Origin: a virus
Strand: one strand, 5' to 3'
IMG/VR virus record: IMGVR_UViG_3300043470_002297
Coordinates: 1-43,791 of that record
DNA length: 43,791 nucleotides
Position 1 is the first letter of the stretch. Each line of letters opens with the position of its first letter. The translations under genes and the position numbers were made by a program. This document shows positions 16,962 through 23,036 of the stretch, in pieces. The notes under the pieces were generated by a model that ran no database searches, was not told the DNA's origin, and saw only the letters and a program-made list of their open reading frames with translations.

Positions 16962-16986
16962 ATATTACAAAATACAATTTTGTCAA
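16957..16986 (-). promoter_or_regulatory. Leftward late-operon promoter (leaderless)
   Basis: On the minus strand TTGACA, 18 bases, then TATTAT, with just 6 bases (16951-16956) before the ATG at 16950. Transcription would begin at or next to the A of the start codon, giving a leaderless mRNA. It is the only promoter I see ahead of the head genes, so it probably drives much of the late operon. Confidence 0.6.
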
Positions 16987-17020
16987 GTATTTTTTTAACT
17001 TTTTAAACAGAAAGAGTAAA

Positions 17021-17383
17021 ATGGCAAATTCATTAGTAGCATACTATGAAATCGACGGAGACGATGGTCAGCCTAACCCTCGCACTCTTTATTATCCTAA
17101 CGACCTTAAGAACATAAAATCTCAGACTCTCCCCACTCAAAATTTAGCATTAGCTGTAAGTAGCACGGGCGGAGATGCGACAATCGATATCCAGGGCGGA
17201 ACAATCAATCAAAATAAAGACTTAACTTATAGTTATAACTTTTTTGGTGACCCTATTAATATCACCAACACATCAACTGCAGCAGATACTATAGTCAAAG
17301 TATTACACCCGCATCTAAAAATAGTAGCAGATGTGCCGGCTGGATGCATCCTAAAATTAATCGTGACGAGCGGAGTAAATTAA
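17021..17383 (+). CDS. Small beta-rich virion-associated protein (hypothetical)
   Basis: A 120-residue protein with a good Shine-Dalgarno (AAAGAG) and a clear beta-strand and Asn/Thr-rich make-up (for example PINITNTSTAADTIVKVLHP). It begins MANSLVAYYEIDGDDGQPNP. It is the first gene of the rightward fibre cassette and its stop codon directly abuts the start of the next gene. I do not recognise the family. It may be a fibre adaptor or a small head/tail decoration protein. Confidence 0.65.
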   Translation: MANSLVAYYEIDGDDGQPNPRTLYYPNDLKNIKSQTLPTQNLALAVSSTGGDATIDIQGGTINQNKDLTYSYNFFGDPINITNTSTAADTIVKVLHPHLKIVADVPAGCILKLIVTSGVN

Positions 17384-18913
17384 ATGGCTGATTTTATCAT
17401 TCCAGACCAATACAAGCCCGAAACTGGTGGGGGTAGTGGGGGAGGCGCAGTAGACTCAGTAAATGGCAGGACGGGGGCTGTAACCCTCAGTAAAGGGGAC
17501 GTTTCGCTATTAAACGTGGATAATACGTCAGACCTTGATAAGCCTATCTCTTCAGCCGTTGCATCTGCACTTACTAACAAGTTATCCACAGGCTTATCCA
17601 CAGGTAAAATCTTGGTGGGCAACGCATCCAATTTAGCTGCGCAAGTCACGATGAGCGGCGATGTGACTATCGACAGCACCGGACTGACAACTATAAAATC
17701 CTCTGTAGCTTTAGCCGGCAGTCCAACAACTACAACCGCACCAGAAAATGATGACTCTACAAAAATAGCAACTACTGCTTATGCATTAAGAGCTGTCAAT
17801 TCGATAAGCGGAGTAAAAAATCCGTTTGTATGGTACATAGACCCCTTAGTCGGTGACGACGCTAACATCGGGTCAGTTTTAAAGCCTAAAAAAACATTTA
17901 ACGCTATAACCACCCTTCTTTCAAGCTCGATAATTTTTTTTGGGGCTGGAGAAATTACAAGCCCTATTGTTTTGACGAATCTTATGAGCGATATTACATT
18001 AATTGGCAACGGAGGTAACTCTTCTTTTGCAACTGTTTTTGACGCTCAAATAATCTTACTAGATCCATCATTAGTCACTATAAAATACATGTCTTTCAGG
18101 GCTACTGCTACATCAACTTACGAAGAATACATAACAGGCATAGCAAATGGCTATCTTAATGTAAGTAATTGTTTGTTTGATAATCTAAGTAGCACGACAT
18201 TATTACGCACCGCAACTTACAACCCAAATTTAACTTCAGACGAAATTATCATTAAACATGATAATTGTAGATTTGCAACAGACCCAGCCGGATCAGAAAT
18301 AAAATTGGTTGAAAGATCAGCAGGCTCCCAGCCAAAAATTATTTTTGACAATAATTTTGAATCAGAAGGTGATCTGTACGAGAATATAAACAATTCGTGG
18401 GTTATCGAAGACCATGCAAAAATTACTAGTACAGCAGATCAAATTGCGCTTACGTTTAGCAATGCTTATACAGTAAACATTGATGGCGCAACAGAAACAA
18501 ATGCTGGAGCATTAACAGCTCGCGATTATAACAAATTGTTGTACCTCGGGTCAATCGCAGACGTTGGGAACCCCGGAGCAAACATCTATGAGTTTTACTT
18601 CGACGCCAGCGGCAAGTTTATAATTCCTCCTTTCATCAGAAATATATTGATATATAGCTCAAACGCTAATCAAATTATCCAACTTCCGAACTTCGAAAAC
18701 GACCCGAGCCAAAGTTCAGCGGACCATAATGGCGACGCTATCACAATCACGATTGCAGCATCGTCGAGTTTTGGAATAAAAGTCATAACGGGCACATCAA
18801 GACAAATCATAAAATCAAACGACACAATTGTTAATGAATATCCCTTCCTTTCAGCAGAGGGATTAGTGTTAAGGTGGGATGACTCAACAAAAATCTGGGA
18901 ACAAGCAAACTAA
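17384..18913 (+). CDS. Tail fibre-like protein
   Basis: A 509-residue fibre protein. After a glycine linker (GGGSGGG, about residues 15-21) comes VDSVNGRTGAVTLSKGDVSL and a 'VDNTSDLDKPISSAV' segment, a trimeric fibre-shaft module widespread in phages. Then comes the APENDDSTKIATTAYALRAV block, typical of fibres. The middle (about residues 150-330) looks like a beta-helix or sandwich. The C-terminus is another beta-rich domain. It probably binds the host surface. No endosialidase or pectate-lyase catalytic signature is obvious. It is transcribed away from the other tail genes. Confidence 0.75.
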   Translation: MADFIIPDQYKPETGGGSGGGAVDSVNGRTGAVTLSKGDVSLLNVDNTSDLDKPISSAVASALTNKLSTGLSTGKILVGNASNLAAQVTMSGDVTIDSTGLTTIKSSVALAGSPTTTTAPENDDSTKIATTAYALRAVNSISGVKNPFVWYIDPLVGDDANIGSVLKPKKTFNAITTLLSSSIIFFGAGEITSPIVLTNLMSDITLIGNGGNSSFATVFDAQIILLDPSLVTIKYMSFRATATSTYEEYITGIANGYLNVSNCLFDNLSSTTLLRTATYNPNLTSDEIIIKHDNCRFATDPAGSEIKLVERSAGSQPKIIFDNNFESEGDLYENINNSWVIEDHAKITSTADQIALTFSNAYTVNIDGATETNAGALTARDYNKLLYLGSIADVGNPGANIYEFYFDASGKFIIPPFIRNILIYSSNANQIIQLPNFENDPSQSSADHNGDAITITIAASSSFGIKVITGTSRQIIKSNDTIVNEYPFLSAEGLVLRWDDSTKIWEQAN

Positions 18914-18928
18914 AATAAAGGGAAAAAA

Positions 18929-20410
18929 ATGGCATTAAGCCCACAAGAGAATTCTCGAATTATAGAAATCGAGAACAAATTAAATATTGCACAACTTAAA
19001 ACAGATTATATAGTAAACACTAATATAGTATTAACTAATCTTACTAGTAATTTATACAGCATTACAGAAACAGTATTAGATGATGCAACAGTAACAATGA
19101 ATTCTACTTATCTATTAGTAGCTCAAACAAACACAGCAGAAAACGGCTTATATATCTGCAGAGGCACTGCACCAACGCCCACTTTGTCTAGGCAAAGTGC
19201 TTTTATGTCTTATATAAATATAAATAATACTAAAATAAGCAAACTTAATACAGATTATTATTATTTATTTACAACTACAACACCATTCACTTTAAATACG
19301 ACAGCAATAACAGCTACAAGAATTGACGTAATCGAAACTGGTATTAGAACAATAAATAATCAAATTGAATTAAATCAAACTATAGAAATAAGCGTCTCGG
19401 GCAATACTCCGAATATTATATCAGATTCTGGTTTTCATATTATATCTTTACCTTTAGAGATTCCTACTCCAATACTTTCAGCTCATGTAAGCACGGGTTA
19501 TATCCCCTACAATTCTCCGCAACCATCGCCTTTTACTGGGATTGTCTCTTTATTCATTCAATTACCAAAAAATCATTCAAAAAGATTTTTGGATTATTCA
19601 CCTTTTATCGAACTTAGATTAAAACAATCTAATATTAAAAAATATAAGACGAATTTTAAAGATAAAGTTAAAATAACATCACCAGCGAACCCAACGGGCT
19701 GTGTGGCAGGAGTGACAAATAAATATAAAGGTGCAAATATTGGCAATACATTTTACACTCAACCAACCGAGATGATTTTAGACCAAGGTTTTATACTTTA
19801 CGATCATCAAAATCAAAATTTTGCAACAAATTCATTGCAGGGTAGTTGGGACGCGCTTAATAATGCGCCAGATTTAAATAGCATAAGCCCGACTGTCGGC
19901 AATTATTTTATTGTGTCAGTATCGGGCAATACTCAAATTGGCACGATTAATTCGTGGGAAGTTGGCGATAAAGCGTACGGAGACGGAAATAATTGGCAAA
20001 GATTAAGATCGCAATTTAACGAAAATGGAACAGATAGAATAATGAGATTTGATTTTAACCCTCATCAATTTTTTGGTGCAAGTTATAATTTACCATTGCC
20101 TTTTGAATTCCCAGTTTTGCAGCAAAGCTGGGACACCAAGTCTGAAACTTTTAGGAATAGAAGAAGTATCGGATGTAACTCAGCTTTTTATCGTCAATCT
20201 ATAAGAAATGATCAAGGTGGTATTATACCAACGAGATCCAAAAAATTAATTGTCGGTGTTAGAATATGTTGTTTAGAACCGACGACTAGTCGCAATTTAT
20301 TATTTAGCGAAGATAGTAATTTTATTGCTATAGAGCCAGTTTTATGTAAAACTCAAAACCCAAATCAAAATTTCTATTATGGTTGGACTATATCAGCGGC
20401 TTATAAATAA
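18929..20410 (+). CDS. Tail fibre / receptor-binding protein
   Basis: A 493-residue protein with a helical N-terminus, then TYLLVAQTNTAENGLYICRG at about residues 60-79. This is the 'VLVxxQTxxxENGIY' motif common in phage fibres, and it is followed by a Thr/Asn-rich beta region. A later segment (about residues 330-380, YFIVSVSGNTQIGTINSWEV, then GDKAYGDGNNWQRL) is a second fibre motif. The C-terminal domain is probably the receptor-binding tip. It has an AGGGAAA Shine-Dalgarno 15 bases after the previous stop. A ncRNA promoter starts six bases after its own stop codon. Confidence 0.7.
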   Translation: MALSPQENSRIIEIENKLNIAQLKTDYIVNTNIVLTNLTSNLYSITETVLDDATVTMNSTYLLVAQTNTAENGLYICRGTAPTPTLSRQSAFMSYININNTKISKLNTDYYYLFTTTTPFTLNTTAITATRIDVIETGIRTINNQIELNQTIEISVSGNTPNIISDSGFHIISLPLEIPTPILSAHVSTGYIPYNSPQPSPFTGIVSLFIQLPKNHSKRFLDYSPFIELRLKQSNIKKYKTNFKDKVKITSPANPTGCVAGVTNKYKGANIGNTFYTQPTEMILDQGFILYDHQNQNFATNSLQGSWDALNNAPDLNSISPTVGNYFIVSVSGNTQIGTINSWEVGDKAYGDGNNWQRLRSQFNENGTDRIMRFDFNPHQFFGASYNLPLPFEFPVLQQSWDTKSETFRNRRSIGCNSAFYRQSIRNDQGGIIPTRSKKLIVGVRICCLEPTTSRNLLFSEDSNFIAIEPVLCKTQNPNQNFYYGWTISAAYK

Positions 20411-20415
20411 AAAGC

Positions 20416-20444
20416 TTGACTTTGCGATAAATAGATATTACAAT
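20416..20444 (+). promoter_or_regulatory. Promoter of the three-hairpin RNA
   Basis: TTGACT, 17 bases, then TACAAT: one mismatch to consensus in each box and ideal spacing. The likely start point is about 20451, just before the first hairpin. No coding region follows in this direction before the terminator at 20590-20615. Confidence 0.75.
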
Positions 20445-20453
20445 AGAAATATT

Positions 20454-20546
20454 AGGCTCGTCCGTGTGAGGGGCTTATCTATTTAATCACCTCCGTGTGA
20501 GAAGGTTATCAAATTGAGCTCGTCCGTGTGAGGGGCTCATCTCACC
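20454..20546 (+). repeat. Three 31-nt tandem units with core TCCGTGTGAG
   Basis: The core starts at 20461, 20492 and 20523, exactly 31 bases apart. Each core is flanked by unit-specific stem halves and followed by a (T/C)ATC motif. The period is close to three turns of B-DNA, so a protein-binding array on DNA is the alternative to RNA hairpins. Confidence 0.9.
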
Positions 20547-20581
20547 TGCTTTTCCATGCCAACCTATATTTTTTTATTACT

Positions 20582-20673
20582 TTAAAAGTGGCAGGATTAA
20601 AGCACCCTGCCTTTTGCGCATACGAAAGAACTATAATGATACATATCAACTAGATAATCACTCTAGTCGATAT
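20582..20673 (-). ncRNA. Convergent small RNA candidate with 5' hairpin
   Basis: The expected start of the leftward promoter at 20680-20708 is 20673, six bases after its -10. That base is the first base of a hairpin with 12-bp arms (20643-20673, loop GTGATTA; one G-U pair). After about 30 single-stranded bases the RNA reaches the GGCAGG/CCTGCC hairpin, followed by ACTTTT on this strand. If that hairpin terminates, the RNA is about 90 nt; if it reads through, it becomes antisense to the three-hairpin RNA and to the end of the fibre gene. No ORF with a ribosome-binding site is visible. Confidence 0.5.
20590..20615 (+). terminator. Rho-independent terminator (possibly bidirectional)
   Basis: GGCAGG, a 10-base loop, CCTGCC, then TTTT. 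An A run precedes the stem, so the leftward RNA also meets a short broken U tract (ACTTTT). It ends the three-hairpin RNA and perhaps the convergent RNA. Confidence 0.7.
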
Positions 20674-20679
20674 ATTACT

Positions 20680-20708
20680 ATTATATCTTATCTAGAGTTA
20701 TTTGTCAA
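20680..20708 (-). promoter_or_regulatory. Perfect consensus leftward promoter
   Basis: TTGACA, exactly 17 bases, TATAAT on the minus strand: a full sigma70 consensus. No coding region lies downstream in the usual range, so its product is an RNA. It lies in the gap after the stop of the 20735 gene. Confidence 0.75.
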
Positions 20709-20734
20709 TGCCTTTAGTCAAAAATAATAATACA

Positions 20735-21301
20735 TCAGCTAAATCGACCATCTCTTGCTACAGCATCCAAAAAAAGCGCATATAGCTCTTTGTTTTTCTC
20801 AATCAAAACCGGCAGATCTCTAGTTAATTTAAACTTTTTGTTATCATACGCAAGCCAGAAATTAGCCTTGTGTTCCGTTGATTTTAAAGCAAACAGTTTA
20901 AAATTAAATCCTGTACTGCCATCTTTTTTGATGTATGATTTGTAACAATAAGCCCACTCAGTATTTAATTCCCCACCGTCTATCCAGCCCTCGCCTTCTG
21001 GCTTCTTTCCGTCAAAAAATCTAGGCTGTTTTGCCTGCCGTCTTTTGTAGTTTTTTAGCTTGTCTATATCAACTCTCCAGCCTCCGCAAATTTTCTCGAC
21101 AAACAATCCATCCCTAACCATCGCATAAACCATGCTATTTTTATTAGATAAAGCTAAAAGATTTTTAATTGTACGCTCAGCATAGCCCTTATTTTTTAAT
21201 AGCTCGTATAATTCAGATCGTCTCACGTCAGCAAATGCCCCGCAAAAGGGTCTAGAATCGCTCAGAATCAATTTTAAAACGTCAGACGAGTAATCATTCA
21301 T
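20735..21301 (-). CDS. Hypothetical protein of the leftward regulatory-region operon
   Basis: A 188-residue basic protein. I place the start at the ATG at 21301, which overlaps the stop of the upstream gene (ATGA) and has AGAGGGG just upstream; a longer frame from 21406 would run through that upstream gene. The first 85 residues are helical, with SELYELLKNKGYAERTIKNL and then LFVEKICGGWRV, which may form a winged helix. The rest is rich in aromatic and Lys residues (WAYCYKSYIKKDGSTGFNFK). I do not recognise the family. A DNA-binding role is plausible from the first half and the location, but not shown. Confidence 0.65.
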   Translation of the reverse strand: MNDYSSDVLKLILSDSRPFCGAFADVRRSELYELLKNKGYAERTIKNLLALSNKNSMVYAMVRDGLFVEKICGGWRVDIDKLKNYKRRQAKQPRFFDGKKPEGEGWIDGGELNTEWAYCYKSYIKKDGSTGFNFKLFALKSTEHKANFWLAYDNKKFKLTRDLPVLIEKNKELYALFLDAVARDGRFS

Positions 21302-21510
21302 CTCAACCCCTCTTTTTCGATTGTAGCCATCATTTCTGCTCTTAAATCTGCATCGACAACAATGAAGCCATGTTGATATCGTCTTAGTAGCCCCCATTGC
21401 GTGCAATCATCTATAAACCTATCCGCTTCGGCTTTTGCTTTTTTGTAATCTAACGACTCTTCAAAATGAGCTAAAATCGCAGATCTTGTAATATACGCAG
21501 TTGTAGTCAA
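21298..21510 (-). CDS. Small hypothetical protein (TTG start)
   Basis: A 70-residue protein starting at TTG (21510), with GGAGA about nine bases upstream. A nearby ATGATG just upstream is in another frame and soon meets a stop. The sequence is helical (YKKAKAEADRFIDDCTQWGL, then LRRYQHGFIVV) and ends in AEMMATIEKEGLR. It might be a small winged-helix-like regulator, but the evidence is thin. It is co-transcribed with the next gene through a 4-base overlap. Confidence 0.55.
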   Translation of the reverse strand: MTTTAYITRSAILAHFEESLDYKKAKAEADRFIDDCTQWGLLRRYQHGFIVVDADLRAEMMATIEKEGLR

Positions 21511-21588
21511 AATACATCATCTCCTATTTTTTAAAAGTACCTTTTCTTGATTTTGAAAATCTCGTTTGTTTAACCCATGCCAATCTGT

Positions 21589-21622
21589 TCTTTGATTTTT
21601 TTCTTAAAAAAAAAATCAAAGA
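21589..21622. repeat. AT-rich inverted repeat in the regulatory gap
   Basis: TCTTTGATTTTTTT and its exact reverse complement form 14-bp arms around a 6-base loop. It lies in the leader of the leftward 21510 operon. It could be an mRNA stem in the leader or an AT-rich unwinding element. On the leftward strand no U run follows, so a terminator is unlikely. Confidence 0.6.
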
Positions 21623-21635
21623 TTAGACAGAGGCT

Positions 21636-21688
21636 AGGGTACTAAAGTAACAAACCAGCCCGCTAATTTATGTTACTTACTGTACCCT
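21636..21688. repeat. Long interrupted inverted repeat
   Basis: AGGGTAC-TA-AAGTAAC on the left pairs with GTTACTT-ACT-GTACCCT on the right, 14 pairs in total, around a 20-base loop. It abuts the divergent promoters at 21695-21723. If the leftward promoter is used, this is a 5' leader hairpin; on DNA it could be an operator or an origin structure. Confidence 0.7.
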
Positions 21689-21694
21689 GCTTAT

Positions 21695-21723
21695 AGTATA
21701 ATAGATTCCGACCACAAAATCAA
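21695..21723 (-). promoter_or_regulatory. Overlapping divergent promoters
   Basis: Leftward: TTGATT, 17 bases, TATACT (21695-21700). Rightward: a perfect TATAAT at 21697-21702 with only a weak TTACTT 18 bases upstream (21673-21678). The two -10 boxes share bases. The leftward promoter would serve the 21510 operon with a leader of about 180 nt. The stretch 21511-21810 contains no gene. Confidence 0.45.
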
Positions 21724-21816
21724 CAATTTTACCGGCAAACGGTACAAAAAAATACCCTTATTGCTGCCACCCCACCCCCCACAGTCATATGTCTATTATG
21801 TGCGGTAGGGCATTTC

Positions 21817-21845
21817 TTGACTTTCGTTATCATTTAACATATAAT
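21817..21845 (+). promoter_or_regulatory. Promoter of the LytTR regulator gene
   Basis: TTGACT, 17 bases, TATAAT. Transcription would begin near 21852, shortly before the Shine-Dalgarno TGGAG and the ATG at 21873. This decides the start codon: upstream in-frame ATGs (21789 onward) lie before the promoter. Confidence 0.75.
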
Positions 21846-21872
21846 AATATCAACAATAAATGGAGTATAAAA

Positions 21873-22487
21873 ATGAACGAAATTAGGGTTAGAAAAAATG
21901 GCAATATAGTCAATATTAACATCTCAGAAGTAATATATTTTTGTCATGATGACTATAAAATAATAGCTGTAACAGCAGATGCCGAATATACGTTAATAGA
22001 CCCTATATCGTTATCTTTGCTTGCACAGATATACAGCGCACGCATGTTGCGCATACATCGTAGTTATTTAGTCGCTAAATTAGCTGTTAAAGCTATTAAT
22101 CGCTATGATAAAAATCACGTGATATGTACGCTTATAAACTCTAGCAAAATACTGCCAGTGGGTCGTGATCAAGTAGCTGAATTATTATTGATTTTAAACC
22201 CAATCAAACATATTCCAACCGAATACGATTTTAAACAGTTTATTAATAATAATCTTGGCTTAAAGAAATCAGAGCTAGCAAAAAAATGGGGCTGCAGTTT
22301 GTCTACGTTGCAATTAAAACTTAAAAAACATGGCTTATTAGAGCTAGTTGACGCTCCTGCGCCAATCGATCTTAAGCCGATCGTCGAAAATATAAAGCTA
22401 GATCCATATGTTAGTGATAGAGTATTATCTATAAGATATAAATTGCCTTTAAAAGCCATTCGTCAGATAAGAGAGAATAATAGTTGA
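21873..22487 (+). CDS. LytTR-domain transcription regulator with C-terminal helix-turn-helix
   Basis: A 204-residue protein. Residues 3-108 form a LytTR DNA-binding domain: VRKNGNIVNINISEVIYF, then a short 'DDYKIIAVTADAEYTL' strand pair, the hallmark LRIHRSYLVA (59-68), and ILPVGRDQVAELL (93-105), matching the PVSRRY-x-x-x-L end of the family. Residues about 132-155 (KSELAKKWGCSLSTLQLKLK) look like a helix-turn-helix, and 181-203 like a further one. LytTR domains normally follow a response-regulator receiver; here there is none, so activity is not set by phosphorylation of this protein. It stands where lysogeny or early-control regulators usually sit, divergent from the 21510 operon. Confidence 0.75.
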   Translation: MNEIRVRKNGNIVNINISEVIYFCHDDYKIIAVTADAEYTLIDPISLSLLAQIYSARMLRIHRSYLVAKLAVKAINRYDKNHVICTLINSSKILPVGRDQVAELLLILNPIKHIPTEYDFKQFINNNLGLKKSELAKKWGCSLSTLQLKLKKHGLLELVDAPAPIDLKPIVENIKLDPYVSDRVLSIRYKLPLKAIRQIRENNS

Positions 22488-22522
22488 CATTTATAACGTA
22501 GTTTAGTATAATATAAATATAG
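22484..22522 (+). promoter_or_regulatory. Early promoter P1 with conserved extension
   Basis: TTGACA, 17 bases, then TATAATATAAATATAG (22507-22522). It begins inside the end of the LytTR gene and serves the 22556-25243 operon. The same 16-base block recurs at several other promoters in this genome. Confidence 0.85.
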
Positions 22523-22555
22523 CGGTTAAATAATATAAACAAAAAGGAGAAGAAA

Positions 22556-23035
22556 ATGGATTTAATTATATGTGATGTTTGCGGTCAAACAGTTGAAGTG
22601 CCTCAAAATATGGATGTATGTTACAGTTGCGCAGGTCATAAAGAAAAAAAAGAGACAAAAAAACCAAAAAAAACTACAGTAAGATCAGCTAGCAAATTAA
22701 AGGCGCTAAAAGGTACTGCAAAGCAAAAAGCATGGGCTGAAGCTATAAGAAAAGACAAGTTTGCAGATTTTACAGAGCAGCAAAAAGAAGATTTTAATAT
22801 TGCAAATACAATTCCCACCTATGCGGCTTTTTGGATAGCAAATAGGGATATAATATCAAGTAAGTTTGACTATAATTTATTATGCACAGAAAGAGCTGAA
22901 TTAGCAGAGCTTGAAGCAAAGCATTATGATTTTTTAGCAAGAACAAATCCTACAGGCGAAAAGAACAGAAGAAAACAAGAAATTATAGATTTTATTAAAT
23001 CATGCACATTTAAACATGAAAGTGCACTAGTTTAA
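22556..23035 (+). CDS. Zinc-ribbon protein (hypothetical)
   Basis: A 159-residue protein with an N-terminal zinc ribbon: Cys6-x2-Cys9 and Cys22-x2-Cys25. A Lys/Thr-rich linker and a helical domain (TAKQKAWAEAIRKDKFADF) follow. The AKQKxWAExIRxxK segment resembles a domain seen in phage proteins that sit near primases and helicases. It has a strong Shine-Dalgarno (AAGGAG) and lies one base before the helicase gene, so it is probably an early DNA- or RNA-handling protein. Confidence 0.7.
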   Translation: MDLIICDVCGQTVEVPQNMDVCYSCAGHKEKKETKKPKKTTVRSASKLKALKGTAKQKAWAEAIRKDKFADFTEQQKEDFNIANTIPTYAAFWIANRDIISSKFDYNLLCTERAELAELEAKHYDFLARTNPTGEKNRRKQEIIDFIKSCTFKHESALV

Positions 23036-23036
23036 A

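Larger units (their letters stand above)
20451..20615 (+). ncRNA. Three-hairpin small RNA (novel candidate)
   Basis: A transcript of about 165 nt is bounded by a good promoter and a rho-independent terminator and has no plausible ORF. It carries three hairpins (20454-20476, 20486-20509, 20516-20538) that all display the same core UCCGUGUGAG in the loop. The stems differ but still pair: AGGC/GCUU, ACCU/AGGU and GAGC/GCUC, with U-G and C-G pairs inside copies 1 and 3. The G-U pairs on this strand would be A-C mismatches on the other strand, which favours rightward transcription. Copy 2 contains AUCACCUCC, identical to the anti-Shine-Dalgarno end of 16S rRNA. I know of no matching RNA family. 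Confidence 0.7.

Noticed and set aside
20454-20546. CRISPR mini-array
   Set aside because: The repeated core is only 10 bases, the spacers form the stems of the hairpins, and there are no cas genes.
21789-21872. Longer N-terminus for the LytTR regulator
   Set aside because: The -35 and -10 boxes of its promoter (21817-21845) lie inside this stretch, and the ATG at 21873 has a good ribosome site.
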